Below, piece after piece: positions 1 through 12,022 of a DNA stretch of 64,000 nt; position 1 is the stretch's first letter; every line of letters begins with the position of its first letter. Position numbers and translations under genes: made by a program. The stretch is from Lycocorax pyrrhopterus obiensis (lineage: Eukaryota > Chordata > Aves > Passeriformes > Paradisaeidae). Location of the stretch: assembly GCA_014706295.1 (NCBI GenBank), contig JACSVZ010000012.1, forward strand, positions 12,828,227 through 12,892,226, read 5' to 3'. The notes under the pieces are model-generated. The model was not told where the DNA came from, ran no database searches, and worked only from the letters and a program-made list of their open reading frames with translations.

Positions 1-3000
1 CCCAGATGATTCTAAAGGAGGATCCCACGGAAACTACAGCAAGCAAAGATGTAAAGAGCAAGGGACTAGGGGGAACAGCACAGTACTCCACTGTGCACGT
101 GGAATAATAATCATATTATAAAACTATGGAATTATCCATCCCCCTTGTTTGGTTACCATCTTCCATCATTGATGTGAATGCAAGCCTGCCTACATCCCTA
201 TTTTTGGGTTTTATTCAAGCAAATGCATCTTTAAGAGGCTTTGTTTGTATTTGTCATGTGTACCCCAAATTGCTGCTTCAATGCTCAGAATCAGTTTAGT
301 AAGTCTCAGTGCCATAGTCTCATTTTGCTTGGAGACACACAAATTAAATGACAACCCCTATTTTCTTTATACAGCAGCATAATCAGCACTGGATAAAATA
401 TTTGTTATTCCTACTGTAAATTTTCCATGTGATAATATATATCTCTTAGATATTAAAGCAAAATACTTGTCCTGCCAACTACAAATGACAAAATATCATC
501 TTTTCACTACAAAATTTGGCAGAAATAGTCTAGAAGTGGTTAATTCACTACAGATCAAGTCCTTAGAAGTGACATGATGTTAATAATTACAGGAAAAATT
601 AGATATAGTTGCATTTAAACAAGTGCCACATGAAACACGCTTGACCATCTGGTAAAACTGTCTTAGGGTAGGATGCTGGCAGATATTGCATAATCTTCTG
701 CATATGACAGATAATTTTAGCCAAATCTAAATTAAAAAAAAATGTTCTCACACTTCTTAAGAAAAAAAATTAAACTGCTTTTCAAACTTAATAAATACCT
801 GAAGTTTTTAATATCAATACTGTCTGAAATCCATATAAAAACTACCATGTGATGGACACAAAAAAGAAAAACAATACCTTTTTCTTTTACTGTTTTCTAT
901 GTATTTTAAACCACAGATTGTTCTGCCTGGAATTTCTCCTGTATTTTGTTCCTTCAAACCTTTTCAAAGCAGTGGCTTAGAAAAAGTTAGCACATAAAAC
1001 ATTCTTCTGCTGTTCAACCACTCTGCTGTACAAGGACTATTTGTTCATATTGCTTAATGACCTGGGATGTGAGAGGTTTGGAATGCCTGTGGAAAGGTTT
1101 TCTGAAACAGAAAAATATCCACAATTAGTAAAGGTTGTCCTTGCAGAGCAGGTGGTGAAGTTTCCCAATTTATACAGAAATCTATGCAGTCATATCTCAT
1201 TTAACTGTGTTGATTTACAATTCATTATTTAAACAGTGCACGAAAAAAAGTGCACAACAACAAAATGTTATCAGTACAGAAGGTCATTCTCTAAATAATA
1301 CAATAAAACATGTTTCCTGAAGCCAACTACTACCAAAAAAATTTAAATAAATAAAAAAAGAGGAGAAAGAAAAAATCCAGAAAAATTACTTGAAGGTCTA
1401 ACAAAACAAATATTGTTATTGAAGACAATCGAATCTTATAGCAATTATTCTGAATACAATATGGAATTAAACTTGACTGAAGAGATTCAATTCTCCTTAA
1501 ATGCATTGGAACAGCTGAGAAGGAATAGAAAACCTGTTAAACAAGTTACCTAAGAAACAAATAAGGAAAAGAACAGCCCTTCAGGATTGGATTATCTGGA
1601 AGGACAGCACTTGTTGTCGGTGCAGTCAGCCACACTGGAATGCCACAGCACCTTCAATTACGCAACTGCCCGGGGAATTAATGTTTGAATCAGAGTGACT
1701 GAGGGGGGAGGGAACATCTGGAGGGCTCCAGTCCCCATCCTGCTCACAGTAGGGTCCCCTTCCAACTTGAAGCAAGTTGCTCCACATTTTGTTCTGGGAA
1801 CTCCTGTTGATGCTCAGGGGAGTCCCTGGCCTCCCCCTGCTCCCCGCCCAGCCGGGATCCTCTGGGTGGCAGCTTCTGGCTCCTGGTTTGTGCTGTACAC
1901 CTATAACTCTGCTGTAGTATTTTACATTTACTGCCGCAGAAGCAGCTCCCCTTTCGGCAGCTCCTCATCCTAAGCAGAGGTTGCAGTGTTTTTAAACAAA
2001 TGCTCTGTGGATAGAAGCAAATCCATGACCCAACGTTTTTTTATCTATGACCTAACACGGCTCAATTTTCAGTTGTTCCACGTACTGGTCTAAAACCTTT
2101 TTGAATCACTACAGAGCTCAAAGCAACTGGCACTTATCCCACCAAATATAAGCACCTTGATGAAGCAAACTAAGCTTCCAATCCAAGTGTCCATGCTAAG
2201 CTTCTTTCCACATCCTCTCTTCTATAATTTCGCCACACAATTCATTTGCCAGACTCGTGCTCTGAGTACCACTTTCAAACAAACCACAAGGTCAGGAGCA
2301 GTGAGAGCCCCTTCAGGATACTGACTTCCCTGCAGCCCAAGACAGACCACACCTTGTTTCCTCTGAAGGAAAACAGTTCTCTTTATCACCTTGTGCTTGT
2401 GAGGGGAATATTATCATACAATCTAATTTGAGAGTGCCATAGTGAACCCAGCCCCCTTTACAGCCCTGCTGTATTCCAAATGCATCAGCAAATACTTCTG
2501 GCCTAAGAACACCCGAAATAACTGCTGGGATGTGCCCTATACTGGATACAACCCTGGAAAAGTGTTTCAAAGCAAACTGTGTTGGCATTTGTCTTCTGTG
2601 AAGGACAGTCTCCAAAATGGCCTGAACATTCACTTCCACAAAGAAATGCCATAACAACCAAGGGATCCATGTGTTCTCTGCTTTTCAGCATCCAGGAGAT
2701 AAAGCACAGACGTGCTTCACCAGTATCCATGAAGAATCAGATCTATCATGAGTTTATTCCCAGCTTTCCCAGATGGATTTTTGATTGCTATTGTCTGCCT
2801 AAAAGGTAAAAGGAAAGTGAAGAATCTGATACTAAAGAATCCCGACAGGGAATGCATTGCCAACAGCTTTGTAAATCCTTCAGACAAAATGATAATTTTG
2901 TTGCAAAGTGAAACATACGATAGGATGAAACATAAATAACAGATCAAACAAATAAGGGGAGGACAGATTCAAGGAGGGAAAGGAAGCAGAGAGAATATTA

Positions 3001-4067
3001 GAACTGATGTAACTGGAACGTATCAAATGCCAATGCTGGCCAGTGTTCCACAGGCTGTACAGGGAGAGTAGAGGGCTGAAAACAGGACTCAAACAAAGCT
3101 GCTACAGTACCATGTAGTACTTTGATAAAAATATATTAAATGGTTTAAAATAAATTTTAAGAAGTTTGTAGAAAAACATGATAAAGAGACTTTGAAAAGA
3201 GTCGAGGGTCGTGTCCCCAGAACAATGTAATGTAACATCAGCAGCAGAGCTGGCTATTAGTGAAAACAAATTGGTAAAGAAATTTCAAGTTCAGCATCAT
3301 GAAAGAGTGTAATGAAACTCAATCAGTGGAAAGGCAAATAACTCCAAGCAACAGCTTTGGTACTGCAATTTCCCCTTGGATAATTTTACTGCGAAGAACA
3401 ACTTAATTCCTCCTCATAATGACTACCCATTAGACCAACAGCTATTGCTACTGTCACCTATGAAAACTTTGCTGTGCCAGACAGAATTGCAAAAGTATTC
3501 CTTACAAACAACACAATCACTTCTTCCTTACCATGACAAAATTAGAGGTATTCACCCATTTGTGAACTACAAAAATGAAGACAACTTTCTGCCACGATCA
3601 GTCAATCCCCGTTCTCCCCACACTATTATCTAAGGAGAAGACAATCCAATCAGACAAATAACAGCAGGAAATCCTAAGCTGTGGGATCCAACACCAATGT
3701 TTTGGTCACCTCACTACAGGTGTGGGTGCAGCCTCTGCACTCTCATTAATGATGATTATGTCATTAATATTCTCACTAATGATCACTGCCAAGCAGGGCA
3801 GTGAGAACAGCTGCAGTGCTGCACAGGATCATCCTCAGGTGCCACGTCCTGTTCATGTCTCATGTCTCTGTCTCTCAGTGCTTCAAAACTCCAGGTGCCA
3901 CATCCATGTTCATTCCTGTTTGTCCAGGAAGGAAACAACGAGGCAAATATGATTCATTTCCTCCTCCCCTGGTCTAAAACTCTCTGAGGAAAGCCCATCT
4001 TTCAGGTACTAACAATAAGGCAGCTTCACCAGAGAAATCTCAACTCTGCCACTGGTTCTAATTTGAA
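1..4067. other. Non-coding DNA, AT-rich (intron or intergenic)
   Basis: No supported gene. Open frames are short (under 115 codons), overlap on both strands, and lack recognisable protein families or paired splice signals. The only compositional change is a GC-richer patch at about 1690-1975 where both strands are open for 70-90 codons, which fits base composition rather than coding. Two GTGCAC palindromes sit close together near 1235-1253. If the minus-strand gene starting at 36062 is real, this stretch may be its intron. Confidence 0.6.
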
Positions 4068-4085
4068 GGGGGGGGGGGGGGGGGG
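4068..4085 (+). repeat. Poly-G homopolymer, 18 bases
   Basis: An uninterrupted run of 18 G on the plus strand, followed by TGTTGTTTG. Runs this long are unstable and are often miscounted by sequencing. They can form G-quadruplex structures on the G strand. No gene contains it. Confidence 0.95.
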
Positions 4086-7000
4086 TGTTGTTTGTTTTCT
4101 TTTTGTTGATATTTAGAATTTCACCATTATTTACCACAAAGAGATAAAAAGAAGTATGTACAATAAGATACTTATTAAGCCAAAAGCAGTATTTTCCCCT
4201 TTCCTCCACCACACCTTCAACCAACATAAATACAGCAACTGAGGTATCTGAAACCTTAACAACAAAAAAAAATACACAGTTTTAATAGTTTTAGGTGCAG
4301 GTTACCGACACCAGATGAAAGCTCCACTTTGTGTTAATTGACCGTGGTTCCTTCCTATCAATGAAACTGCACCATCTGACACCCTCACAACCTGCAGCTT
4401 AGTTAAGGCACAATATTGTTCTGAATAGAGACATATAAAATCATGTCTTAACTGGCAATTTAGATAATGAGAATCAATCAAAGGGAAAATGATGCTGTCA
4501 TGAATGCATCAGCTATCAGTGAGTGCATCTGGAAAGGTCCTGCCCAAGACCAATAGAAAAAAATGATAAAGCCAGAAGTCTCAGCAGAACACATTTTGAC
4601 CCAGTGTTATCTTCCTCCTCTGGGCATTTTGCAAGCAGTGCTCAAATTTGTGGCAGGGGTTGTTGTTTGTTACATCAGCCTAGCAGTGCACAGGGTTTCA
4701 CATGCAGATTGCTGGAGAGACTTTTTTCATTTATCATGATGAAATGATGCATAAGCCTGTTCTAACAGTGATTCATAGCTTTTTAATTTCTACTCTGCTA
4801 ATGTCACAAACTTGAGATTCTCAGCGCTTTCAAGGTTGGCTCCTGCCGTGTTGGACCTTAAAGCAGTTATTCTGATTTAGCAAAGTAGGTCACTGTCACC
4901 TCAGCGCCTTCCTTTGATTCCACCACCTTGTCTCTTATTTAATGACTGTTACAGTGGAAGGACTCTCCGTGTTTTCAGCACAGATTCTCCCACACCAAAC
5001 TGTCTGCAGTACAATGCACCTGGATTTGTACTTTCTATAAGAACTGAAACTAAAAACAAAATCCCTATTTTGCAAGTAAACACTGTGGTTTGTGTGATTC
5101 ATCTTTAGATCGGGTTTGAATGTCAGTTATGTTTTTGGGGTAAAATTTCATCTGTACATGAAGTATTTTTCCTAATAACAAGACAATAAGCTACAAGGCC
5201 ATGTAAATGCTATTTACTACAGCAAAGAGAGAAAGATCAACACCAAGGTGTTGGAAAAGGACTTCTTTTGTTCAGCACACTCAAACTACTTTTTCTGCTA
5301 TAGTTCCAGTCTTCCAAACATATTGGTTCTTTCCAAAACACTGCATTGATCGGCGCCCCTCTTCAAAAAGCAAAGCTTATTTTAACAGACTGTTGCTCAA
5401 AATGCACGAATGTATCTGCAATTAATTCCATTATGACATCAGCCCACTAATTATGATACACCTTTACTGCCACTAGTACATCAAATACATTGAAACAGAT
5501 CCCTTCTACAAAGCTGGAGCCTCTGTGTTTCCTGAGCACTTGTTACAGACAGCTGTGTACAACAGGAAGATTTATTTCACTTGACCAGTGGTCATGGAGT
5601 GTGCAGGAACTGTAACCCAAGGCTGGGTACCCAGAGTGTTGTCATTCCACTTGTTGGGGGAACCACAGGGTTTAAGTCTTCTACAGCCACCTGGGCCCTC
5701 AGCAGCTTTCAGGAGTCAGAGAAATTTCCAGATGTTAAACTCACTGCTTGTTCAGAGCACACAGCCTTTACAACCTCTGCTTCTTTTCACCTCTCCCTTT
5801 CACCATGTCCCCAGTTATTCCGATTATTGTTGCTTTCAGTTTATCTACCTGTGACGTAGTGTGCTACAAACAGTCAACACCACAGCAATACTGAGCACAT
5901 TTATGACCCCAACCTTAAATACCTTTCTGGGAAATTCCTATCAGCCTGTCTCATTAAAATAGAAGTGTTAGCTCGGGTTACCCTAACCCAATGCATTACA
6001 CTTGACACACAGACAACGACTGAAATTGATGTCAGGTTTCCCAGGGCAGGGGTGCTTTTCTCTGGCACTACACTATTTATGCAAGCTGCCGAGATTCCTG
6101 CAAGTGGAAGTTGTGGAACAGGCACACTCTGCCCTGGCAGTGCTTCCTGAGTCAGACAAATCCTGCTGCACGGTGAGCCTGGATCCTCTGCTCTTCTGAG
6201 AATAACAGTGATGATCATTGTGGGAAACACATGGCTTTTGCATCCAGGTGTTTTTGAAATGGTGACCCAGAAAGCAACATTTCCAATTTCCTAATTCTAC
6301 TTACTGAGGTCTATTGTACTGCCATGAACGTGAAAATATTTCAAATTACTCAAAAATTATTCAGAACTACATCTTCCCTAAGCAAAGTAATATTTTCACC
6401 TCTTTTTTGCCCATAGCCATTAAAAAAAAAAAAAAAAAGAGAAATCAAAAAACAAAGTCAGAAATACATGGAATTGTAGAAGATCAAAAAAAATTTAATA
6501 GAGTATCATATCATCTCAGGGGAAACTAATAATCTCTGTGAAACAGATTCACTGTTAATTTATCTGAATTGACTGTATAGCTTAATGTTCAAATCTGGGA
6601 CACAATTTAAACTGGGACAAGTAATCGTCATTTAACCTAGATTCTGCAAATTCACCTCAGACCATTTCACTTTTTCCTTAAGAGCCAATACTCAATGACC
6701 TGTCACAAGACACAGACAGAAAGTATTTTGAAAAGGATAGTATTTTCTTCTTGATGGCAAGTAGTGCCACCAAGGCTGTCAGAGAAGAAAACTGCAGCAA
6801 TATCTAGAAAGGGCTTGATGGCTGTGATAAAAAAATTAAAATAGCGCAAAAAGAAAGGCTTTGCTGTCAATATCTTGATGGAAATAGAAAGTAATATTCA
6901 AAATAAACTTGCAATCAACTAAATAGTTTATTGAAGAACATCCTCTGCCTATGTGAGAGCAAAAAAGCTACACCACCACAGCTAAAAAAATAGATGATGA

Positions 7001-9677
7001 TGATAATAATAATAGATTCTTAGAGAATCACAGACAAAATTCTAGTTCACAGGCACTTAAGGAGAACCTGACCAGGACTTGGCCATGTTCCTTATCTCGT
7101 ATCAGTACCTCAGAACATGTGACAGTGATATCTAAGCAGAAATGTGCAGTCACACATACATAAGGGACGCCTCTCACCAAAAAACTGGCAACCACTTTGC
7201 CAAGAATCATTCAACAAAAATGCTTAACACTGTAGATACTTCTAATTATTACAAAGTGCCTTGGAAAGTTTCGTGTCAGCACCAGTCACCAACCAACAGT
7301 GTAAGGTTTTTACTGCTTCAGAACAAGTTCTTTTCTGTTGTTTATTAGCAAAAATCCGGACGTTTTATAGTTCCTGAACACTGCAGGAAGCAGCTGGATA
7401 TTTTGCATAATTTTTTGTGAGACAGCCAAGCACGAGGCTCTTAAATCTTCCTGGTAGGTGATAACCCCAGTGAGAGGAGGGCTGCTGCGTGCTGCTGGCT
7501 GCCTCTGGGGCAGATGGCCTTCCCTGTCCTCTTGGGGCAGTTCCTGTTGCCCTCCTCCCAGAGCTCCCTTTCCCCTTTCCAGACAGCTCTTGTGACCTTG
7601 CAGCATCGTGCATTCTGAGCTTCTCCTGGAGCACCCATCAATCACGTAATTAAACTCTTTTACTCCTACTTTAGGACTCTCGCCAGGTTGAGACATATGT
7701 TACTAAGGCATTTTACTGAACCGTTAATTCAGTGCAGACCTTGGTTTGGCTGACTTTTTGGTCCAGCTATTGCATTTTAACACTTACTGAGCACAGAACT
7801 GAGCAATTAGGGCCCTCGACAATGAAGCCTTCCTATTTTATTTCCCTCATATTAATCAAAGGCAGAGATTTATGGGCTGGTTTAAAGATCTGGGTGTTGG
7901 ACCGTTGTTCTAATTCATCTCTGCTTTGATTATGCCCTTGCCCATCAGCTCATAATTAATGTTTATAGTGATTCCCATCAGCTGTTCCACACCACGGATG
8001 CAAAAGGGGCAGAAGGTTCCTCCTGAGGAAAGGCCCAGCTGCTGCATGGCCACCTCTTGCACCAGCCACGTGTTCTGTCACCAAATCGTGTGGCACATGG
8101 AAGTGTTGAGTAAAGATCGTGGGCATCACCCACCAAAAGTCCAAAACAGAGATTTCACAGCCCTGTTGTCTTTACAAAAGCAGAGCTGAGTGATGATGAA
8201 TCAAAGCTCAAAGTACACTGAGAGTCAGGCTGGAAATGTTGGCAGAGGTTACAGCAGCGGATTTAGGGAGAGTCGGGTGTCAGAGATGTCGCACTGACAG
8301 TGTAAGGCAGCTCAGAGTACAGACAAGACTATTGTGCAATACACATATGCTGAAATACAGCAAAGGAATCAGCATAAAAACCTCTACTAGATCATGAGCC
8401 CCTGAAATCTGCTCTTTATTACGCCAAAACCAACAAACAATGATCTGCAGACATGAGGAAGTTCCCACAATCACTTAACAAGCAAGAGAAAAGTGTTGCT
8501 TAATACATATCCTCAAACATGACACAGGCATTTCAAGTCAAGCAAGGGAGAATTATTATCGTTATTATTATTATTATCTAAGCCATCTGCATTTTTCAAA
8601 TCCAATTAAAAAAATTATTTTTTTAAATGTATAATCAAACTACTATAATCTATTTTTTTAACTGCTTTTCCTTGACTACTACACATAACCTGGTACTGCT
8701 CATGCATAAAGGGAAATCACTTTTAATGGTGCAGCAGGTGAGCTCTACATAACTTTTTCCAATCTGCGCCTTGAAATAAGTTCACGAGCCAACATCATGC
8801 AACAAAGCACCAGAGGAAACCAATCCTTACGATTCTCTGCTATATCAGTTCACCTTGTGTTTGCACAGTCTTTTTTTCCTAAAATTACCACTTTAAAGCC
8901 TTAGCATCAGAGCAAAAAAAGAAGGGAAATTTGCTACATTTACAAGGAGGAAGTCACACATAAAATGCTATTTTATGGTTTGTAAAACCAAACCAAACAA
9001 ACAATCCTGAGTGACTTTACCAAAGGGTGCTGAAGACAAGGACAAAAAGGCTCACTGGGAATCCAGTTCACACTGGCAGGAAATCAATAACTCAGGCATC
9101 GACAAGACACAAGCACAATGGAAAACATTCTGACAAAGACGGGGAGCTATAAAGAAACTGTGTTTTATACCTAAAACTCAAAGCACCTTAAGGTTTTCTC
9201 CACAGCAGCTCAATACACCCTTTTCCTCTCACTTTCTGACCTGAAATGTAGAAGCAGCATTTAACGCAGGAATAAATGGCAGGATCCGTGGAACTGAAGT
9301 TCCGGCTTTGAGATGAGGAAGAATTTCGGGTTTGCCTTGTCACTGTGGTGCAGTCAGATGTCAGAGCTGTGCCCATGTTCGCCCCCCCTTCTCCCTCTCT
9401 CCTGGGGGATTGAAAGAACTCACAGAAGGATGGAGAGAGTCCCACCCCAGCCCACTGAAGATGCTGTCCCTGGGCCACCTGCCCAGGGGATCTCACTTGC
9501 TGCTCAGAGACCTGTCATCCTCACTGGATTCCCCACATGGGCATTAAAAAATGCCAGGATCCCATCAATCAATGGGGGGCACTTGGGGCTTTATCTTGTC
9601 AAAATGTTAACGTGATAGCTTTTCCTCACCTTCTGTTTGCTGGTGGAAGAACGAATTCCACTCTGAAATGGCCTGCA
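4086..9677. other. Non-coding DNA with small simple repeats
   Basis: No supported gene. It contains an A17 run at 6422-6438, an ATG/ATA trinucleotide tract at about 6992-7013 and a TTA-rich tract at about 8551-8578. The overlapping open frames at 7310-7696 and 9188-9615 lie in GC-richer patches, are open on both strands and show no family resemblance. Confidence 0.6.
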
Positions 9678-9783
9678 AGAGCTCTTGCTCAAGTTCATCA
9701 AGTGGCCACAACTCAACTGCAATGTTATGTTGAAATCATTTTCCATTATCAACAAAACATCCACTCAACCCCATACTTTACTT
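9678..9783 (-). repeat. Unknown 106-bp interspersed repeat, copy A
   Basis: The reverse complement of this segment aligns without gaps to 11880-11985. By hand count 97 of 106 positions match, including a 43-base identical core. Six of the nine differences are G in copy A (minus-strand reading) against A in copy B. The similarity stops at both ends, so this is a bounded unit. I do not recognise the family: it is not the CR1 3' end and has no visible coding content. It could be a short non-autonomous element or a local inverted duplication. Confidence 0.85.
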
Positions 9784-10739
9784 GATGCCAAATACTGCTG
9801 GAAACAGCCTAAAACTCTTCAGAATTTATGACATATTAATGCTAAAACTGAATGGAGCCCAAGAAGAATTCCATGTAAGCACATTGAATCCCAGCCCTCC
9901 CCACCTCACCAAGTGATTTTCTTGGGTTTTTATTCATTTTGTATTTTTATAAGGACACGGTTTCCATGACCATATTTCAAACAGGATGTGATGAGAGTGC
10001 CACATGCTGAGTTACTGCAGAATCACATCTTCAGAAGACAGAAATTTTTATTGGGTACTTGACACTAAGCAATGGATGAGAAACAGAAACTAAGTTTTAT
10101 AATTAAAAAAAATATATACAGATATAACAATTTCAGTTCTTAAGCATCAACACAAAAGGTATCTGTTAATACCAACAAATATCAATGCACCCTTTTCTTG
10201 GAAGCTCCAAAAAAATCGATTTGCCATAGCTGCTCAGGCCCATGGCCTTTTCCAATTTGCCCGAGTTTTGGCTTGGGGGTATTCTTGGGTTTAGTCTGGA
10301 CTATACACATCTCTCTGAAGAGATTATTCATCCATCCTGTGATGAGTCATAAACCAGCCAGAAAACAAACCAAGACATTTTTCATGAATATGCACACTGA
10401 AGCCTTCTTGTCCCAAATATGGGTAGTTTTGAGGTGTATAGATTTATGTGTCCGTGTGTGCATGCTTCTTCTTGCCTTTATTCTAGGAAAGGGTGTCAGA
10501 AAGGACCAGTAAGGACCCTGCTTTCTGGAAAAACTCTGACTGGATTAATTTCTTTCCCTTCTGAGCAGCTATGTCTGAAAATTATAAACCTGTCAAATCT
10601 TGAACATTTCTAAAAATATCACTATAAAAAATATACATCTCATTTCCGTATATAACTTACTCTACATTTGCAAAGCTGCTGCTCAGTTTGGCTTATGGCA
10701 AGCCCGCTTGATCCTCCAAGAAAGTGCTCTTAAGAGTAT
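9784..10739. other. Non-coding DNA
   Basis: No supported gene. The sequence is AT-rich, with a short AT-dinucleotide stretch near 10110-10125. The 104-codon open frame at 10198-10512 has no recognisable domain, and nothing beside it supports an exon. Confidence 0.55.
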
Positions 10740-11170
10740 CTACAATTAACATGGGTTTATCTAATTAATAGACAATATGGCATTATTGGGCACTAATCCC
10801 TGACAAATTGATCATTATCAATAGTTAACGACTACTTTGTTAACTAATTGCCCTGGGGCAAAAACGTGTCTGGGGAGAGACGCACTTGTAAGGAAAAGTA
10901 GCAGCTATTAAGAGCCATAAAATTTGCGTTGGGAGGTGCTCCTGGCATTATAAATCCCCCAAACTACTCCTGCTAACGATTCCTGAAGAAGACAGGCACT
11001 GGCAGCTTCCGGAGGTAGGAGTGCGTTGTGTGGGGAACAATTATCGGGAATGCCCAGGCTCCGCTGATTAGGATGAAGAATGCGGCCCATTACACGCGGA
11101 GCGCTAAGGGTGCGTGAGAGCCTTCCCAGGAAAAACAATCCCATTACACACGCCAAAGAGGCTCGAGAAG
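10740..11170. promoter_or_regulatory. Candidate regulatory element: homeodomain-type motifs beside a CpG-bearing patch
   Basis: The left part holds an inverted pair ATTGAT / ATCAAT around 10808-10822, the class of site bound by Onecut/Cut homeodomain proteins. It is followed by two GTTAAC palindromes (10824-10829 and 10839-10844), the half-site type used by HNF1-like factors, plus several TAAT cores. The right part (about 10900-11170) is suddenly richer in CpG, with ACGCGGAGCGC near 11095, unlike the CpG-poor surroundings. It has no coding pattern. Retained CpG with clustered motifs suggests an enhancer or alternative promoter. This is inference from motifs only. Confidence 0.3.
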
Positions 11171-11261
11171 GAGCCAGACTTACATAAAATCTGCAGTGTG
11201 GAACTGATGAATATATTCATCTAAGATCTTCTGTGAATTCCAGTAAAGCCCGTTGAAAGGT

Positions 11262-11563
11262 GGTTGTAGTCAGGTGGGGGTTGGCCTTTTTCTCCAGGCA
11301 ACAACTGACAGAACGAGAGGACACAGTCTTAAGTTGCACCAGGGAAAATATAGGTTGGATATTAGGAAGAAGTTTTTCACAGAAAGAGTTATAAAGTACT
11401 GGAATGGTCTGCCTGGGGAGGTGGTGGAGTCACCATCCCTGGATGTGTTTAAAAAGAGATTGGATGTGGCACTCGGTGCCATGGTTTAGTTGAGGTTTGG
11501 GCATGGGTTGGACTCGATGATCTTGAAGGTCTCTTCCAACCTGGTGGTTCTGTGATTCTGTGA
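11262..11563 (+). mobile_element. CR1 LINE, 3' end (5'-truncated)
   Basis: This is the 3' terminus of a chicken-repeat-1 (CR1) non-LTR retrotransposon in plus orientation. The reading frame from 11253 to 11489 encodes the typical C-terminus of the CR1 ORF2 protein, including [24 protein letters not shown] and [11 protein letters not shown]. The CR1 3' UTR follows (TTGGACTCGATGATCTTGAA..., CTTCCAACCTGGTGG), ending in the short tandem TTCTGTGATTCTGTGA. It lacks nearly all of the element, as most CR1 insertions do. The open C-terminal frame implies a fairly young copy. It separates a CpG-bearing patch on the left from a GC-richer stretch on the right. Confidence 0.95.
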
Positions 11564-11841
11564 AACGCTCTGTGGAGCCGGGATGCCACACACGGATTTC
11601 AGCTGAGCATCTCCTGGAAGCCGTGCCAGGGATGCTGTCAGGTTACTCTGTCAACATCCCTGGATTGCAGCGGCAGAAAAGCAGCGCTCCGCGTGCTGAC
11701 CCCACAGGCACAGTGCAGGGAGCAGCCAGGGAGCTGCAGGACAGAAGTTTCCATCCCAAACTTCAGCAGGCACGCTCAGGTTTGTGCAACTCACCCCGCC
11801 AAGGGTGGTGCCTGCTGGAACTTCACAACCAGGGAGCAGAT
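11564..11841. other. GC-richer non-coding stretch
   Basis: The stretch between the CR1 end and the 39-bp direct repeat is GC-richer than its surroundings and open for 110 codons on the plus strand (11560-11892). The frame starts inside the CR1 tail and crosses the direct repeat, so I do not take it as a gene. Nothing else was recognised. Confidence 0.4.
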
Positions 11842-11880
11842 CTCAGAGCTCTGGGCTTCCTGAGAACTCCTGGCTGCATA
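11842..11880 (+). repeat. 39-bp direct repeat, left copy
   Basis: This copy begins CTCAGAGCTCTGGGCTTCCT and ends GGCTGCATA. It recurs at 11984-12022 with one T/C difference. The two copies bracket the 106-bp repeat copy B almost exactly, with a start-to-start distance of 142 bp. It is far too long for an ordinary LINE or LTR target-site duplication. Confidence 0.9.
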
Positions 11881-11985
11881 AGTAAAGTATAGGCTTGAGT
11901 GGATATTTTATTATAAATGGAAAATGATTTCAACATAACATTGCAGTTGAGTTGTGGCCACTTAATGAACTTAAGCAAGAGCTCT
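11880..11985 (+). repeat. Unknown 106-bp interspersed repeat, copy B
   Basis: This is the plus-oriented partner of 9678-9783 (97/106 identical by hand count, no gaps). Here the unit lies between the two 39-bp direct repeats, which are absent next to copy A, so the 39-bp repeats are not part of the element. The two copies could pair as an inverted repeat with a loop of about 2.1 kb containing the candidate regulatory patch and the CR1 copy. Family unknown. Confidence 0.85.
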
Positions 11986-12022
11986 CAGAGCTCTGGGCTT
12001 CCTGAGAACCCCTGGCTGCATA
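11984..12022 (+). repeat. 39-bp direct repeat, right copy
   Basis: Second copy of the 11842-11880 repeat, 38 of 39 bases identical, overlapping the last two bases of the 106-bp unit. After this copy the sequence diverges immediately from what follows the left copy, so this is not a simple tandem duplication of the whole 142-bp block. Confidence 0.9.
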
